64,000 bases of DNA, from assembly GCA_964518955.1 (NCBI GenBank), contig CAZFHS010000023.1, forward strand, positions 1-64,000, written 5' to 3'. The DNA comes from JBDGYW01 sp964518955 (lineage in GTDB: Bacteria; Gemmatimonadota; Gemmatimonadetes; Gemmatimonadales; GWC2-71-9). Under the pieces are notes generated by a model, which worked only from the letters and a program-made list of their open reading frames with translations, had not been told where the DNA came from and searched no databases. Positions 16,405 through 24,544 of the stretch are shown piece by piece. Within the stretch, counting starts at the first letter, position 1. Every line of letters begins with the position of its first letter. A program made the position numbers and the translations under genes.

Positions 16405-18279
16405 ATGGGCGCCGAACTAAAACAACCCGGTCAGCCGGGAGACGCTCACCAGGTCCAAGAGGCCGTGGTGATTCGTTTTGCAGGTGACTCTGGCGACGGT
16501 ATGCAGGTCGCCGGGTCACAGTTCACTATTGAGACTGCTCTCTTCGGAGAGGATGTAGCGACCTTTCCAGACTACCCGGCCGAGATCAGGGCACCTGCCG
16601 GGAGCGAATTCGGAGTGTCGGCCTTCCAGCTCCAGTTCGGATCCACCGACATCTCGACACCCGGTGACGAATTGGACGTTCTCATAGCAATGAACCCTGC
16701 CGCGCTCAAGGCAAACATCAGAGACCTCAGAGTGGGCGGTACGGTCATCGTTGACAAAGAGGCTTTTACCGAGCGCAATCTCGAAAAGGCTGGGTATTCC
16801 TCCAACCCTCTTGCAGAGCAGCCTCTGGCGCGGCATGAGTTGATTCAACTGAACATCAGTCAGATGGCTGCGGAGGCTGTTGCTCACTTCGATCTCAGTC
16901 AGAAAGAAGCCAATCGCTCGCGAAACATGTGGACGCTAGGTCTCGCGCTCTGGTTGTACGACAGGGATCGCTCGGCAACGACCGAGTGGCTGCGCCAGAA
17001 ATTCGCGGCGCGCCCGGAGATCGCCGAGGCAAATATTGCTGCCCTCAATGCGGGTCATGCGTTTGGCGAAACGGCTGAAATGCCCAGCTCTGCTGTGGGT
17101 CACGGTATGGGTAAGGCCCACATGGCGCCCGGAGATTACCGAGTGGCTACAGGTACCCAGACAATTACTCTGGGGGTGTTGGCCGGTGCAAAAGCAGCCG
17201 GATTGGAGATCTTCCTCGGGTCGTATCCAATTACTCCGGCCTCTCCGGTACTGCACATGATGGCAAACTTGAAGAGTCAGGGTGTCATCACGTTCCAGGC
17301 TGAAGACGAGATCGCCGCAGTTTGTTCGGCAATTGGCGCCTCGTACGCAGGAGCACTCGGTGTAACGTCGAGTTCCGGCCCTGGGATCGCCCTCAAAGGA
17401 GAGGCGATCGGACTGGCTATCAGTGCGGAACTACCGCTGATCATCATCAACACGCAAAGAGCTGGGCCCTCTACGGGAATGCCCACCAAGGCTGAGCAGT
17501 CGGATCTGTTTCAGGCCGTATATGGGCGGAACGCAGATGCACCAGTTCCGGTGATCGCCGCGGCGACGCCGTCCGATTGTTTTGAAGTTGCTGTCGAGTC
17601 CGTGAGAATAGCCACCAAGTACATGACACCGGTGTTTGTCCTTACTGACAGCTATTTGGCAAACGCCGCCGAGCCGTGGCGTTTGCCCGATCTCGACTCA
17701 CTGCCTGACATGCGTGTGGAGTTCATGGAGGAAGAAGCCGGTAATGCGTTGTTACAGCGCAGGGATCCGCACACGCTGGCCAAGTCGTGGGCAAGACCTG
17801 GTACGCCCGGATTGGAACACCGCGCGGGAGGCTTGGAGAAGGACTTCAGAACCGGTCATATCTCCTACGATCCGGACAATCACCAGTACATGACCGACAC
17901 ACGGGCCGCGAAAATCGCGGGTATCGGCGCCGACATCCCGTTGCAGGAAGTTGCGCTTGGGGAGGACTCCGGGAAGTTGGTTCTTGTTGGATGGGGCTCG
18001 ACCTTCGGGCCGATCCGACAGGCGACAATGAGAGCGCGCAATAAGGGGCTCGACGTATCGCACATTCATCTCCGTTACCTGAACCCCTTCCCACCCAATT
18101 TGGGTGAGCTGCTCAAAGGGTTCGAAAAGATACTCGTACCCGAAATGAACAACGGCCAGCTGGTGACTATGCTGCGAAGCACGTACCTGGTACCTGCGGA
18201 ACGCCTTTCCAAGGTCACGGGTCAACCATTCAAGATTGCAGAAATCCTCGACGCCGTCACGGCAATAATGGAGACATGA
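16405..18279 (+). CDS. korA: 2-oxoacid:acceptor (2-oxoglutarate:ferredoxin) oxidoreductase, alpha subunit with fused gamma domain, first copy
   Basis: The protein is 624 residues. The N-terminal gamma domain has GDSGDGMQ (about residues 25-32), and after about residue 220 the alpha domain has the substrate-loop motif YPITPAS and the segment GEAIGLAISAELPLIII. The architecture is the gamma-alpha fusion usual for aerobic and facultative KorA. The start is uncertain: the frame is open to a TTG at 16333, but the ATG at 16405 (AAGGTGA just upstream) leaves a normal N-terminus. With KorB it decarboxylates a 2-oxoacid, probably 2-oxoglutarate, to the acyl-CoA and reduces ferredoxin. The stop overlaps korB as ATGA. 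A second, diverged copy lies at 33684. Confidence 0.92.
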   Translation: MGAELKQPGQPGDAHQVQEAVVIRFAGDSGDGMQVAGSQFTIETALFGEDVATFPDYPAEIRAPAGSEFGVSAFQLQFGSTDISTPGDELDVLIAMNPAALKANIRDLRVGGTVIVDKEAFTERNLEKAGYSSNPLAEQPLARHELIQLNISQMAAEAVAHFDLSQKEANRSRNMWTLGLALWLYDRDRSATTEWLRQKFAARPEIAEANIAALNAGHAFGETAEMPSSAVGHGMGKAHMAPGDYRVATGTQTITLGVLAGAKAAGLEIFLGSYPITPASPVLHMMANLKSQGVITFQAEDEIAAVCSAIGASYAGALGVTSSSGPGIALKGEAIGLAISAELPLIIINTQRAGPSTGMPTKAEQSDLFQAVYGRNADAPVPVIAAATPSDCFEVAVESVRIATKYMTPVFVLTDSYLANAAEPWRLPDLDSLPDMRVEFMEEEAGNALLQRRDPHTLAKSWARPGTPGLEHRAGGLEKDFRTGHISYDPDNHQYMTDTRAAKIAGIGADIPLQEVALGEDSGKLVLVGWGSTFGPIRQATMRARNKGLDVSHIHLRYLNPFPPNLGELLKGFEKILVPEMNNGQLVTMLRSTYLVPAERLSKVTGQPFKIAEILDAVTAIMET

Positions 18280-19316
18280 CGATGCCGGGCGCCACAACAT
18301 CTGACAAGCTGAAACCGAAGGACTTTGCTTCGGACCAGGAAATAAGATGGTGTCCTGGATGCGGCGACTACGCGATCATCAAGGCGGTTCAGAAGGCGTT
18401 GGCAGAGCTCGAAGTCAGGCCGGAAGATACGGTTTTCGTTTCCGGCATTGGTTGTGCGGCACGCCTGCCCTATTACCTAGCGACATACGGATTTCACACG
18501 ATCCACGGGCGAGCACCCGCGATCGCAACGGGAGCAAAGCTCGCCAACCCGGACCTCGACGTTTGGATTGCCACTGGAGACGGCGATGGGTTGAGCATCG
18601 GCGGCAACCACATGCTGCACGCGGTGCGTCGCAATATTGATCTCCAAATTCTGCTGTTCAACAATGAGATATATGGATTGACCAAGGGCCAGTATTCGCC
18701 CACGTCGAAACCGGGCACACGATCGCCGTCGACTCCTTTGGGATCGGTCGAAAGGCCGGTGACTCCGGCGGAGTTTGCACTAGGGGCCGGCGGCAGGTTT
18801 GTCGCGCGGGGCATAGACACGCAACACAACCGGCTCGTACCTATCCTCAAATGTGCTCACGACCATCGTGGGGCATCGTTGGTCCTCATATACCAGAATT
18901 GCGTCGTGTACAACAATGGCGCCTTTTCGCATTTCACCGACAAGAAGAATGCTGCTGAACGACAACTGCATGTCGAGCACGGCAAGCCGTTACTGTTTGG
19001 CAAAGACGGAGAGCGTGGATTACGCCTAAAGCCGGGCTGTCTCGGGCTCGAGGTAGTCGATGTGGGTGCGAACGGTATCTCCGTTGAGGACATCCTCATC
19101 CACGATGAGACCAATCGTGCCCTGGCGATGCAACTTGCCAGTCTAGAGCCTCCAGAGTTTCCCATCGCTCTAGGTGTGTTGTTCTGCGATCCGAAGGAAC
19201 CGTACGACAAGTCCGTTCACGTTCAGATAGGTGAAGCGAAAGCAGAATCGGGCATGCAAGATTTGGCCGGATTGCTCCGCGATGGTCAAACCTGGGTCGT
19301 CGAAGAGGATGGTTAG
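18276..19316 (+). CDS. korB: 2-oxoacid:ferredoxin oxidoreductase, beta subunit (TPP- and 4Fe-4S-binding), first copy
   Basis: The protein is 346 residues. The cluster cysteines begin in RWCPGCGDYAI, followed by another Cys in SGIGCAARLP. The thiamine-diphosphate motif is GDGDGLSIGGNH with the downstream NNEIYGLTKGQYSPTS. It holds the active-site TPP and the electron-exit cluster of the KorAB enzyme. The start overlaps the korA stop by four bases. Its 3' end overlaps the convergent MEMO-family gene by four bases, so there is no room for a separate terminator. Confidence 0.94.
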   Translation: MTMPGATTSDKLKPKDFASDQEIRWCPGCGDYAIIKAVQKALAELEVRPEDTVFVSGIGCAARLPYYLATYGFHTIHGRAPAIATGAKLANPDLDVWIATGDGDGLSIGGNHMLHAVRRNIDLQILLFNNEIYGLTKGQYSPTSKPGTRSPSTPLGSVERPVTPAEFALGAGGRFVARGIDTQHNRLVPILKCAHDHRGASLVLIYQNCVVYNNGAFSHFTDKKNAAERQLHVEHGKPLLFGKDGERGLRLKPGCLGLEVVDVGANGISVEDILIHDETNRALAMQLASLEPPEFPIALGVLFCDPKEPYDKSVHVQIGEAKAESGMQDLAGLLRDGQTWVVEEDG

Positions 19317-20146
19317 CTGATAATGACTCCAGCGTAGGCAACGACGTCTCGATCGTCTCCAGTCACCAGGCCGCTGTGTCTGTAGTCGACGACTTCCGCC
19401 TGAGTCGCGCCGAGTATTCGGGTCGCCTTGAGCACGACTGCCGCTGGAGCTCTTCCGCACATGCTCACGTGTCGATCGTGGCAGTAGGATAACAGCCCTT
19501 CGGCATCAAATCGTTCGATAGCCTCCAGCGCCACTCTGTCTTTCGCTGCGGCGGCCTGCGCCGATTCGAAGTGTGTCATGTCCGACGATGCCAGGAGCAA
19601 CACCTCATGTGGCCATTCGGAAACCGTGGTCGCGATTGCGTCTGCAAGCTCCCTGCAGCGGTCCCAGTCGTCCCATCCCAACACCAGCGGTGCTATTTCG
19701 ACTTCAGGGGCAATGTGCGCCAGAAACGGCAGTTCGACCTCCACGGCGTGTTCATGGGCGTGTGCGGCCGGATCGTGTGCAACCATGTCGGTAGCGGCCT
19801 CGAGCTGCGAGAGGAACTCGTCAGCCACTTTCAACTGACCCAGCGGCGTGTCGAAAGCACCGCTGTTCCATGCTGCCGCTCCGCCCCTGTGACCAGCCCT
19901 GCCTGTGTGGTTGGGCGCGAGAATCACGACGAGGCGCGGAATTACCACACGCTTGAACACGTGCGCCGCACATTGGCCTGAGTACACCAACCCGGCATGG
20001 GGAGCGATCGCGCCGAATGCGTTTCTCGGTTCCGCATCCACGGCAGCGAGCATGCTTTTCACCATCGATCGCAATTCTGCCGCTGAATCCGGATAGAACC
20101 GACCGGCGACGGCCGGCGGTCGGACCGACGAACTGAGAGATGCCAT
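19313..20146 (-). CDS. MEMO1 family protein (AmmeMemoRadiSam system protein B)
   Basis: The protein is 277 residues with the start of the MEMO fold (SVRPPAVAGRFYP), the conserved APHAGLVYSGQCAAHVF, a second metal-region His in AHEHAVEVELPFL, and SSDMTHFE. The fold is related to extradiol dioxygenases. In bacteria it is usually linked to AMMECR1 and a radical SAM protein, but neither is next to it here. The biochemical role is unresolved. I chose the ATG at 20146 because AAGGTGA sits five bases upstream; the frame runs 11 codons further. It is convergent with korB. Confidence 0.85.
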   Translation of the reverse strand: MASLSSSVRPPAVAGRFYPDSAAELRSMVKSMLAAVDAEPRNAFGAIAPHAGLVYSGQCAAHVFKRVVIPRLVVILAPNHTGRAGHRGGAAAWNSGAFDTPLGQLKVADEFLSQLEAATDMVAHDPAAHAHEHAVEVELPFLAHIAPEVEIAPLVLGWDDWDRCRELADAIATTVSEWPHEVLLLASSDMTHFESAQAAAAKDRVALEAIERFDAEGLLSYCHDRHVSMCGRAPAAVVLKATRILGATQAEVVDYRHSGLVTGDDRDVVAYAGVIIS

Positions 20147-20232
20147 TTGGTCACCTTGTGAACTGGTCATCAAATCCAAAAAGCGCTGTTGAGATGATTA
20201 TAGCAACCCGATGGTTCCGGTTGCAGGGGAAT

Positions 20233-20345
20233 TTGCCGCGGATTAACGCGGAGTGAAGCGGATACTGCGGTGGTTCCCGTTTTCCCGCCCACCCCACAAA
20301 ACGACCGCGCTTATCCGCGTTGTTCAGCGTCCTTCCGCGGCAGAA
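20233..20345. repeat. GCGGA-rich dispersed repeat, two units in inverted orientation (copy B)
   Basis: The left unit at 20233-20262 reads TGCCGCGGATTAACGCGGAG and so on. The right unit at 20296-20344 is its inverted, diverged counterpart (ending CCTTCCGCGGCA) and also matches copy A at 9979 in reverse complement. The pair can fold into a large cruciform or hairpin. It lies between the divergent MEMO start and the apbE terminator. No gene is seen in 20147-20437. Confidence 0.55.
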
Positions 20346-20376
20346 CACTCCCAACTTAGAAAGAAGGAGAAAGAAA

Positions 20377-20413
20377 ACGGGAAACGAAACGCATCAGTCG
20401 TCCCGTTTCCCGT
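20377..20413 (-). terminator. intrinsic terminator of the korAB-nifJ-rnf-apbE operon
   Basis: ACGGGAAACG (20377-20386) pairs perfectly with CGTTTCCCGT (20404-20413). Read on the minus strand the hairpin begins 24 bases after the apbE stop and is followed at once by a T/C-rich run (TTTTCTTTCTCC). This is the clearest Rho-independent terminator in the window and marks the 3' end of the 15 kb operon. Confidence 0.75.
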
Positions 20414-20437
20414 GTCGTCTGAGTTGATTCGCGACGA

Positions 20438-21436
20438 CTAGATCGTACTAACGATCCTCGCACTTGGCGCTCGCACGCCCAGTAGCCTCGTTGCGGCACC
20501 GCTCGCCATTCCAAAGACAGTCGTCGCAGCCGCGTCTGCCGTCATACAATCATCGGCTTTGATGGTAACGCTGTGCACAGTGCTCTCACGTGGCTCGGCA
20601 GTCGCGGGGTCCATCAGGTGGTGATACGTCCTACCGTTGTGATTGAAGTACTGCATGTAATCACCTGAGGTGGCTACGGCAGCGTCCGCTATCTCGAACT
20701 GCTCTGAGATCTTGCTCGGATCGCGGGGAGACCGTACGCCAACTTTCCAAGGGTCGCCGTCTTCCGAAGAACCCATGGCGTAGAGGTCGCCACCCACGTT
20801 CACGAGGGCGTTGGTGATGCCCCATTCCCTGAGCGCGTGCACTGCTCGGTCCACACCGTACCCCTTGGCGATACCGCCCAAGTCGATCTCCACGTCGTTC
20901 TCGGAGAACCGGACTACCGGCTGGCCGCCGCGGCGATCCAGGTCCATTGTGCGATACAGGTTACGACCCGCATACCTGTGCACCTGCTCGGATTTAGGAG
21001 GTTCCGACCTATGTCCGACGTCCCATGTCTTGATCACGGAACCAAGGCACGGGTCGAACACGCCGTTGCTGGACTGGGCCCAAAGCAGACTCTCGTACAA
21101 AACGTCCGCTGTCGCAGATGAGATTACAGTTGGCACGCGCGCTGTTTGGAGGTTCGCGCGACCTACGTCCGAAGTGGTCGCAAACCGCGTCATCAGCGAC
21201 TCTACACGCCTCAGTTCCGCGAAGGCCGCATCGATGGCGCCGTGCGCGTACCGCTCGTCTTGGTGAACTACACCGATCTCAGCGATCGTTCCCATCGAGG
21301 GGACGCTTCGCCGAATCAGCTCGGTTCGCCGGCTCCGCCAAAGGGGGACTACCGCAACGGCAAATGCCCCGGCTCCAAGTAGAAGAAATTCTCGCCGGCT
21401 GGGGCCTGAGGACCCTGACGGTTTTTGATCATGCAT
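20438..21436 (-). CDS. apbE: FAD:protein FMN transferase (ApbE), Tat-exported
   Basis: The protein is 332 residues. A twin-arginine signal (SRREFLLLGAG) precedes the ApbE domain: PSMGTIAEIG, LGGIAKGYGVDRAV, then VNVGGDLYAMG and the late DDCMTADAAATTVFGM metal-binding stretch. It transfers FMN from FAD onto a Thr of target proteins in the periplasm. Its natural targets, RnfD and RnfG, are encoded in the same operon and carry the required TGAT motifs. I chose the ATG at 21436 (GGAG seven bases upstream); it overlaps the NqrM-like gene by eight bases. It is the last gene of the operon. Confidence 0.93.
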   Translation of the reverse strand: MHDQKPSGSSGPSRREFLLLGAGAFAVAVVPLWRSRRTELIRRSVPSMGTIAEIGVVHQDERYAHGAIDAAFAELRRVESLMTRFATTSDVGRANLQTARVPTVISSATADVLYESLLWAQSSNGVFDPCLGSVIKTWDVGHRSEPPKSEQVHRYAGRNLYRTMDLDRRGGQPVVRFSENDVEIDLGGIAKGYGVDRAVHALREWGITNALVNVGGDLYAMGSSEDGDPWKVGVRSPRDPSKISEQFEIADAAVATSGDYMQYFNHNGRTYHHLMDPATAEPRESTVHSVTIKADDCMTADAAATTVFGMASGAATRLLGVRAPSARIVSTI

Positions 21437-21611
21437 GACTGTGCTCCGAAATCTCACTAGCTATATGACAAGCACCGCATTCAGCGGTGTCTTCTTCTGA
21501 ATCACAAGCGCCGCAACTTTTTGTTCTCTCGTGTTGCTCGTGCCCACCGCCTATCAGGCCGAACAGTACGAACAGGGTTGCGCACCCGCAGATGCCCACA
21601 ATCAGGGTCAT
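21429..21611 (-). CDS. small NqrM-like membrane protein with two CxxC motifs, probable Rnf maturation factor
   Basis: The protein is only 60 residues: one membrane helix (about residues 3-23, containing C8 and C10), then a short soluble tail with C33-x2-C36 and C45-x2-C48 and several His. This one-helix, four-Cys layout resembles NqrM, the DUF539-type protein needed to mature Na+-NQR, probably by helping insert the iron centre between NqrD and NqrE. Here it sits between rnfA (ATGA overlap) and apbE, so I infer a similar job for the RnfA/RnfE inter-subunit cluster. Identity to NqrM is not strong enough by eye to give the symbol. Confidence 0.65.
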   Translation of the reverse strand: MTLIVGICGCATLFVLFGLIGGGHEQHERTKSCGACDSEEDTAECGACHIASEISEHSHA

Positions 21612-22186
21612 GAGGCGCTCAACAATCCTGCGAAGCCCATGAACGCCAGAGATAGACAGCCGGCGATGATGAATGTCAACGCGCTACCTTTTGCCACCTC
21701 TGGGACGGTAACCAATTCACTATCTTCACGTATCGACGCCATCATGATCAAAGCTAGCGTCAACCCGAGGCCGGCCCCCCACGCGTAAAATAGCCCTTCG
21801 ATGAAATTGTACCCCTTGTTCGTGGACTGAATCGCGCAGAACAGGATTGCGCAGTTGGTCGTAATCAACGGCAAGTAGATACCCAGAGCTCTGAACAGGG
21901 CTGGACTGATCTTCTTGATCGCAATCTCGACAATCTGCACGCTCGAAGCGATCACGACGATGAATGCGATGGTGTCCAAGTATGGAGCATACGGAAGAAT
22001 GTAGTTGTACAAGAACCACGCGCAGATCGACGTGATCGTGAGCACGAACAGGTTTGCTCCGCCCATGCGCAGCGCTGTCTCGACACGTCCTGACACACCC
22101 ATGAATGGGCACAGGCCAAGGAAGTAGAACAACGTGAAGTTGTTGACCACCATCGCGGATACGAGAATCAGGAAGAGATTGTTCAT
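21608..22186 (-). CDS. rnfA: Rnf electron transport complex subunit A
   Basis: The 192-residue integral membrane protein has six predicted helices. The Rnf-type motif GLCPFMGVS carries C26, and TTNCAILF carries C112; these are the conserved Cys that, with the matching pair in RnfE, ligate the inter-subunit iron-sulfur centre. The CPFMGVS form favours RnfA over NqrE. The end overlaps the NqrM-like gene (ATGA), and its start overlaps the rnfE stop by one base. Confidence 0.95.
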   Translation of the reverse strand: MNNLFLILVSAMVVNNFTLFYFLGLCPFMGVSGRVETALRMGGANLFVLTITSICAWFLYNYILPYAPYLDTIAFIVVIASSVQIVEIAIKKISPALFRALGIYLPLITTNCAILFCAIQSTNKGYNFIEGLFYAWGAGLGLTLALIMMASIREDSELVTVPEVAKGSALTFIIAGCLSLAFMGFAGLLSAS

Positions 22187-22842
22187 TATGCCGCCTCCTC
22201 CTGTGGAGCGCCGCCTACACCAACGTTTGCAGCCGCTTTCTCGTCCCTACGTTTCTGCCATGCGTTCAGCCCCAGCAGTACGAATCCAATGGTGAGGAAT
22301 CCGCCCGGCGGTAGTACGAAGACGACCCAAGGCTCGAAGTTGGGGCCGAAAATCGGGATCCCGAGGATTGAACCACTACCCAGGATTTCCCTGACAGTGC
22401 CCAGGATCAACAGTGCGATCGTGAATCCGATGCCCACTCCGAATGCATCGAGGAGCGCCCGCCCGACGGGCCGTTTGGATGCAAACGCTTCCTGCCGCCC
22501 AAGAATCATGCAGTTGACGACGATGAGGGCGATGAACGCACCCAGATCCTTGTGGATCGTGGGCACCGCCGCCTCGAGCGTCATGTCCGTGAGCGTCACA
22601 AACGTTGCGATGATCACGATGTATGTGGAAATGCGCACCTGATTCGGGATGAATTTCTTGAATGTCGCGACAAGCAAACTGGACCCAGTCAGCACGAAGA
22701 ACGTTGCTGCCGACATCGCTATGCTGTTCACGACAGTATTCGTCACAGCGAGCGCGGGGCAAAGACCCAGCATCTGTATCAAGACAGGATTTTCGCGCCA
22801 GATACCTCGCGTGAAATCTTGCTGGGGAGTCGTAGTTCTCAT
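22186..22842 (-). CDS. rnfE: Rnf electron transport complex subunit E
   Basis: The 218-residue membrane protein opens with the RnfE signature WRENPVLIQMLGLCPALAVT (C28) and has the second cysteine in VVNCMILG (C111). It is homologous and antiparallel to RnfA, and the two together hold the iron-sulfur centre in the membrane. It has a short charged C-terminal tail. It overlaps rnfG by four bases and rnfA by one. Confidence 0.95.
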   Translation of the reverse strand: MRTTTPQQDFTRGIWRENPVLIQMLGLCPALAVTNTVVNSIAMSAATFFVLTGSSLLVATFKKFIPNQVRISTYIVIIATFVTLTDMTLEAAVPTIHKDLGAFIALIVVNCMILGRQEAFASKRPVGRALLDAFGVGIGFTIALLILGTVREILGSGSILGIPIFGPNFEPWVVFVLPPGGFLTIGFVLLGLNAWQKRRDEKAAANVGVGGAPQEEAA

Positions 22843-23528
22843 TGGCTTCCTCCCCCATTGTATGCTTCGATCATCGGGTCCAGGCGTTCGAGTGCGTTGT
22901 TGATGATTCGGATCACCGCACGCGACGAGATGGTCGCTCCGGTGATCATGTCGATTTCGTTCTGACTACCGGAACCCGCCCCAGTCTTCACACCCACCAA
23001 GGGAGATTGTGATTCATTGAACAGGCCAACCCATTCGAGGTCCTTCACGATCTTGTCTCCAAGACCCGGTGTTTCTTTATGCTCCAGTACCATCATGCCG
23101 AGTATCGTCCCGGATTCAGCGTCGTATCCAAAGATCAGGCGAACGATGTCTTGGAACCCAAACTCGCCTGATTGGATCGCATAGCCGATCTGTGTGCCGT
23201 CTGCCCGGTATCCCGGATAGATCTGGTCGAAATCTTCGGGTACCGCGCCGGCAGGAAGCTCGTCCTGAAGTGCTCCGTCGACCACGAAGAGGGTGTCGAC
23301 CTGATCGGGAGCACCGAGTACTACACCGATCGCTTGTTGAAGCTCGGCTGCTTTGTTTGCGGTAATGATCGGCTCGGTAACTACGTACACGAACACGATC
23401 AGAAAGCCGGCGAGTGCGCCTGCCACCCCAAGAGTCAGTATCAGGCGAAGCGGCGAAGCCTCTTCCTGCTGCGGCGGTGGCGGCGGGGCGTCCGGCGCTG
23501 TGTCGGTAGTCAGATTCTCTTCCGTCAC
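22839..23528 (-). CDS. rnfG: Rnf electron transport complex subunit G (covalent FMN)
   Basis: The protein is 229 residues with a proline-rich cytoplasmic start, one membrane helix (about residues 28-48) and a periplasmic FMN-binding domain. The flavinylation motif is ITGATIS, with T199 as the expected FMN attachment site for ApbE. It also has KETPGLGDKI, typical of NqrC/RnfG. Four-base overlaps with rnfD and rnfE show coupled translation. Confidence 0.94.
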   Translation of the reverse strand: MTEENLTTDTAPDAPPPPPQQEEASPLRLILTLGVAGALAGFLIVFVYVVTEPIITANKAAELQQAIGVVLGAPDQVDTLFVVDGALQDELPAGAVPEDFDQIYPGYRADGTQIGYAIQSGEFGFQDIVRLIFGYDAESGTILGMMVLEHKETPGLGDKIVKDLEWVGLFNESQSPLVGVKTGAGSGSQNEIDMITGATISSRAVIRIINNALERLDPMIEAYNGGGSQ

Positions 23529-24544
23529 GATACCACCTGCTTCAGCTTCGTTCCAAACACACGCGGCTGCGTAGCTCTATTGATGAACGGAACCATCGCG
23601 TTCATCAGCAATATTGCGTACATCACGCCCTCTGGTAGCCCTCCCCAGAGTCGTATGACCACCACCAGAAATCCGATGCCGAACCCGAAAATCCAACAGC
23701 CGAGGTTCGTCGTAGGTGATGTCACCATATCGGTCGCCATGTAGACGGCACCCAACATCAGGCCGCCGGAGAACAACATGAAGATCGGCCCCGGGTATCG
23801 AGCCGCATCGAGCAAGTGAAGTCCTCCGGCCAACACTGCAACGGTGAGCAGGATGCTCGCAGGGATCCGCCAATTCAGGTGGTTCCTAACCGCAAGGTAC
23901 GCCCCACAAAGCAGGATGATGATGCCCGAGGTCTCACCGGCCGACCCACCAATGGAGCCCATGATCAGGTCCATGTTTTCAGTCGCTACCTGCTCGAACT
24001 TCATCAAGCCCAGAGGCGTTGCACCTGTGACCGCATCGGTGCTCCCGCTCATCAGTGGAAAAGCGAAGTTGGCACCGCGGAGACTCCACCACGGACCACC
24101 AGTCGCCGGCCAGGTGGTGAGCGCCACCGGAAACGCCGCTTGTAAAAAAGCGCGGCCCAGGAGCGCCGGGTTGAAAATGTTCTGGCCCAGCCCTCCGAAA
24201 ATCAGCTTGCCGAATCCGATTCCGAATGCACCGCCGACAAATGCCATCCACATTGGGAGGCCTGGCGGCAACGTCAGTCCCAGAAGCAATCCCGTAATGA
24301 TTGCGGAACCATCCTTCAACGCTGATTTGGGGCCGAAGAACTGTTCTACGAGCAAGGCACCGGCGCAGCTCGCGAAGATCACGAGTATTGCGCTAGGGCC
24401 AAAGAAGAACACTGACGCTGCCACAATTGGAACGAGGCTGCCGACAACAGACCACATGATGGTCGGTGTCGTGTCTTGTCCTCCCAAGTGGGGCGCTGCG
24501 GTTACTAAGAGATTTCTATCGTTCACGCTACTTGTCGCTTCCAT
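23525..24544 (-). CDS. rnfD: Rnf electron transport complex subunit D (covalent FMN)
   Basis: The NqrB/RnfD-type membrane protein has about nine helices. The motif VTGATPLG holds the Thr (T176 with this start) that ApbE modifies, and FGGLGQNIFNPALLGRAFL is the strongly conserved loop. The start is not settled: the ATG at 24544 overlaps rnfC by 22 bases, whereas a GTG at 24526 would give a GTGA four-base overlap like the other junctions, with GGAAG upstream. The length is 339 or 333 residues, normal for RnfD. Confidence 0.93.
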   Translation of the reverse strand: MEATSSVNDRNLLVTAAPHLGGQDTTPTIMWSVVGSLVPIVAASVFFFGPSAILVIFASCAGALLVEQFFGPKSALKDGSAIITGLLLGLTLPPGLPMWMAFVGGAFGIGFGKLIFGGLGQNIFNPALLGRAFLQAAFPVALTTWPATGGPWWSLRGANFAFPLMSGSTDAVTGATPLGLMKFEQVATENMDLIMGSIGGSAGETSGIIILLCGAYLAVRNHLNWRIPASILLTVAVLAGGLHLLDAARYPGPIFMLFSGGLMLGAVYMATDMVTSPTTNLGCWIFGFGIGFLVVVIRLWGGLPEGVMYAILLMNAMVPFINRATQPRVFGTKLKQVVS

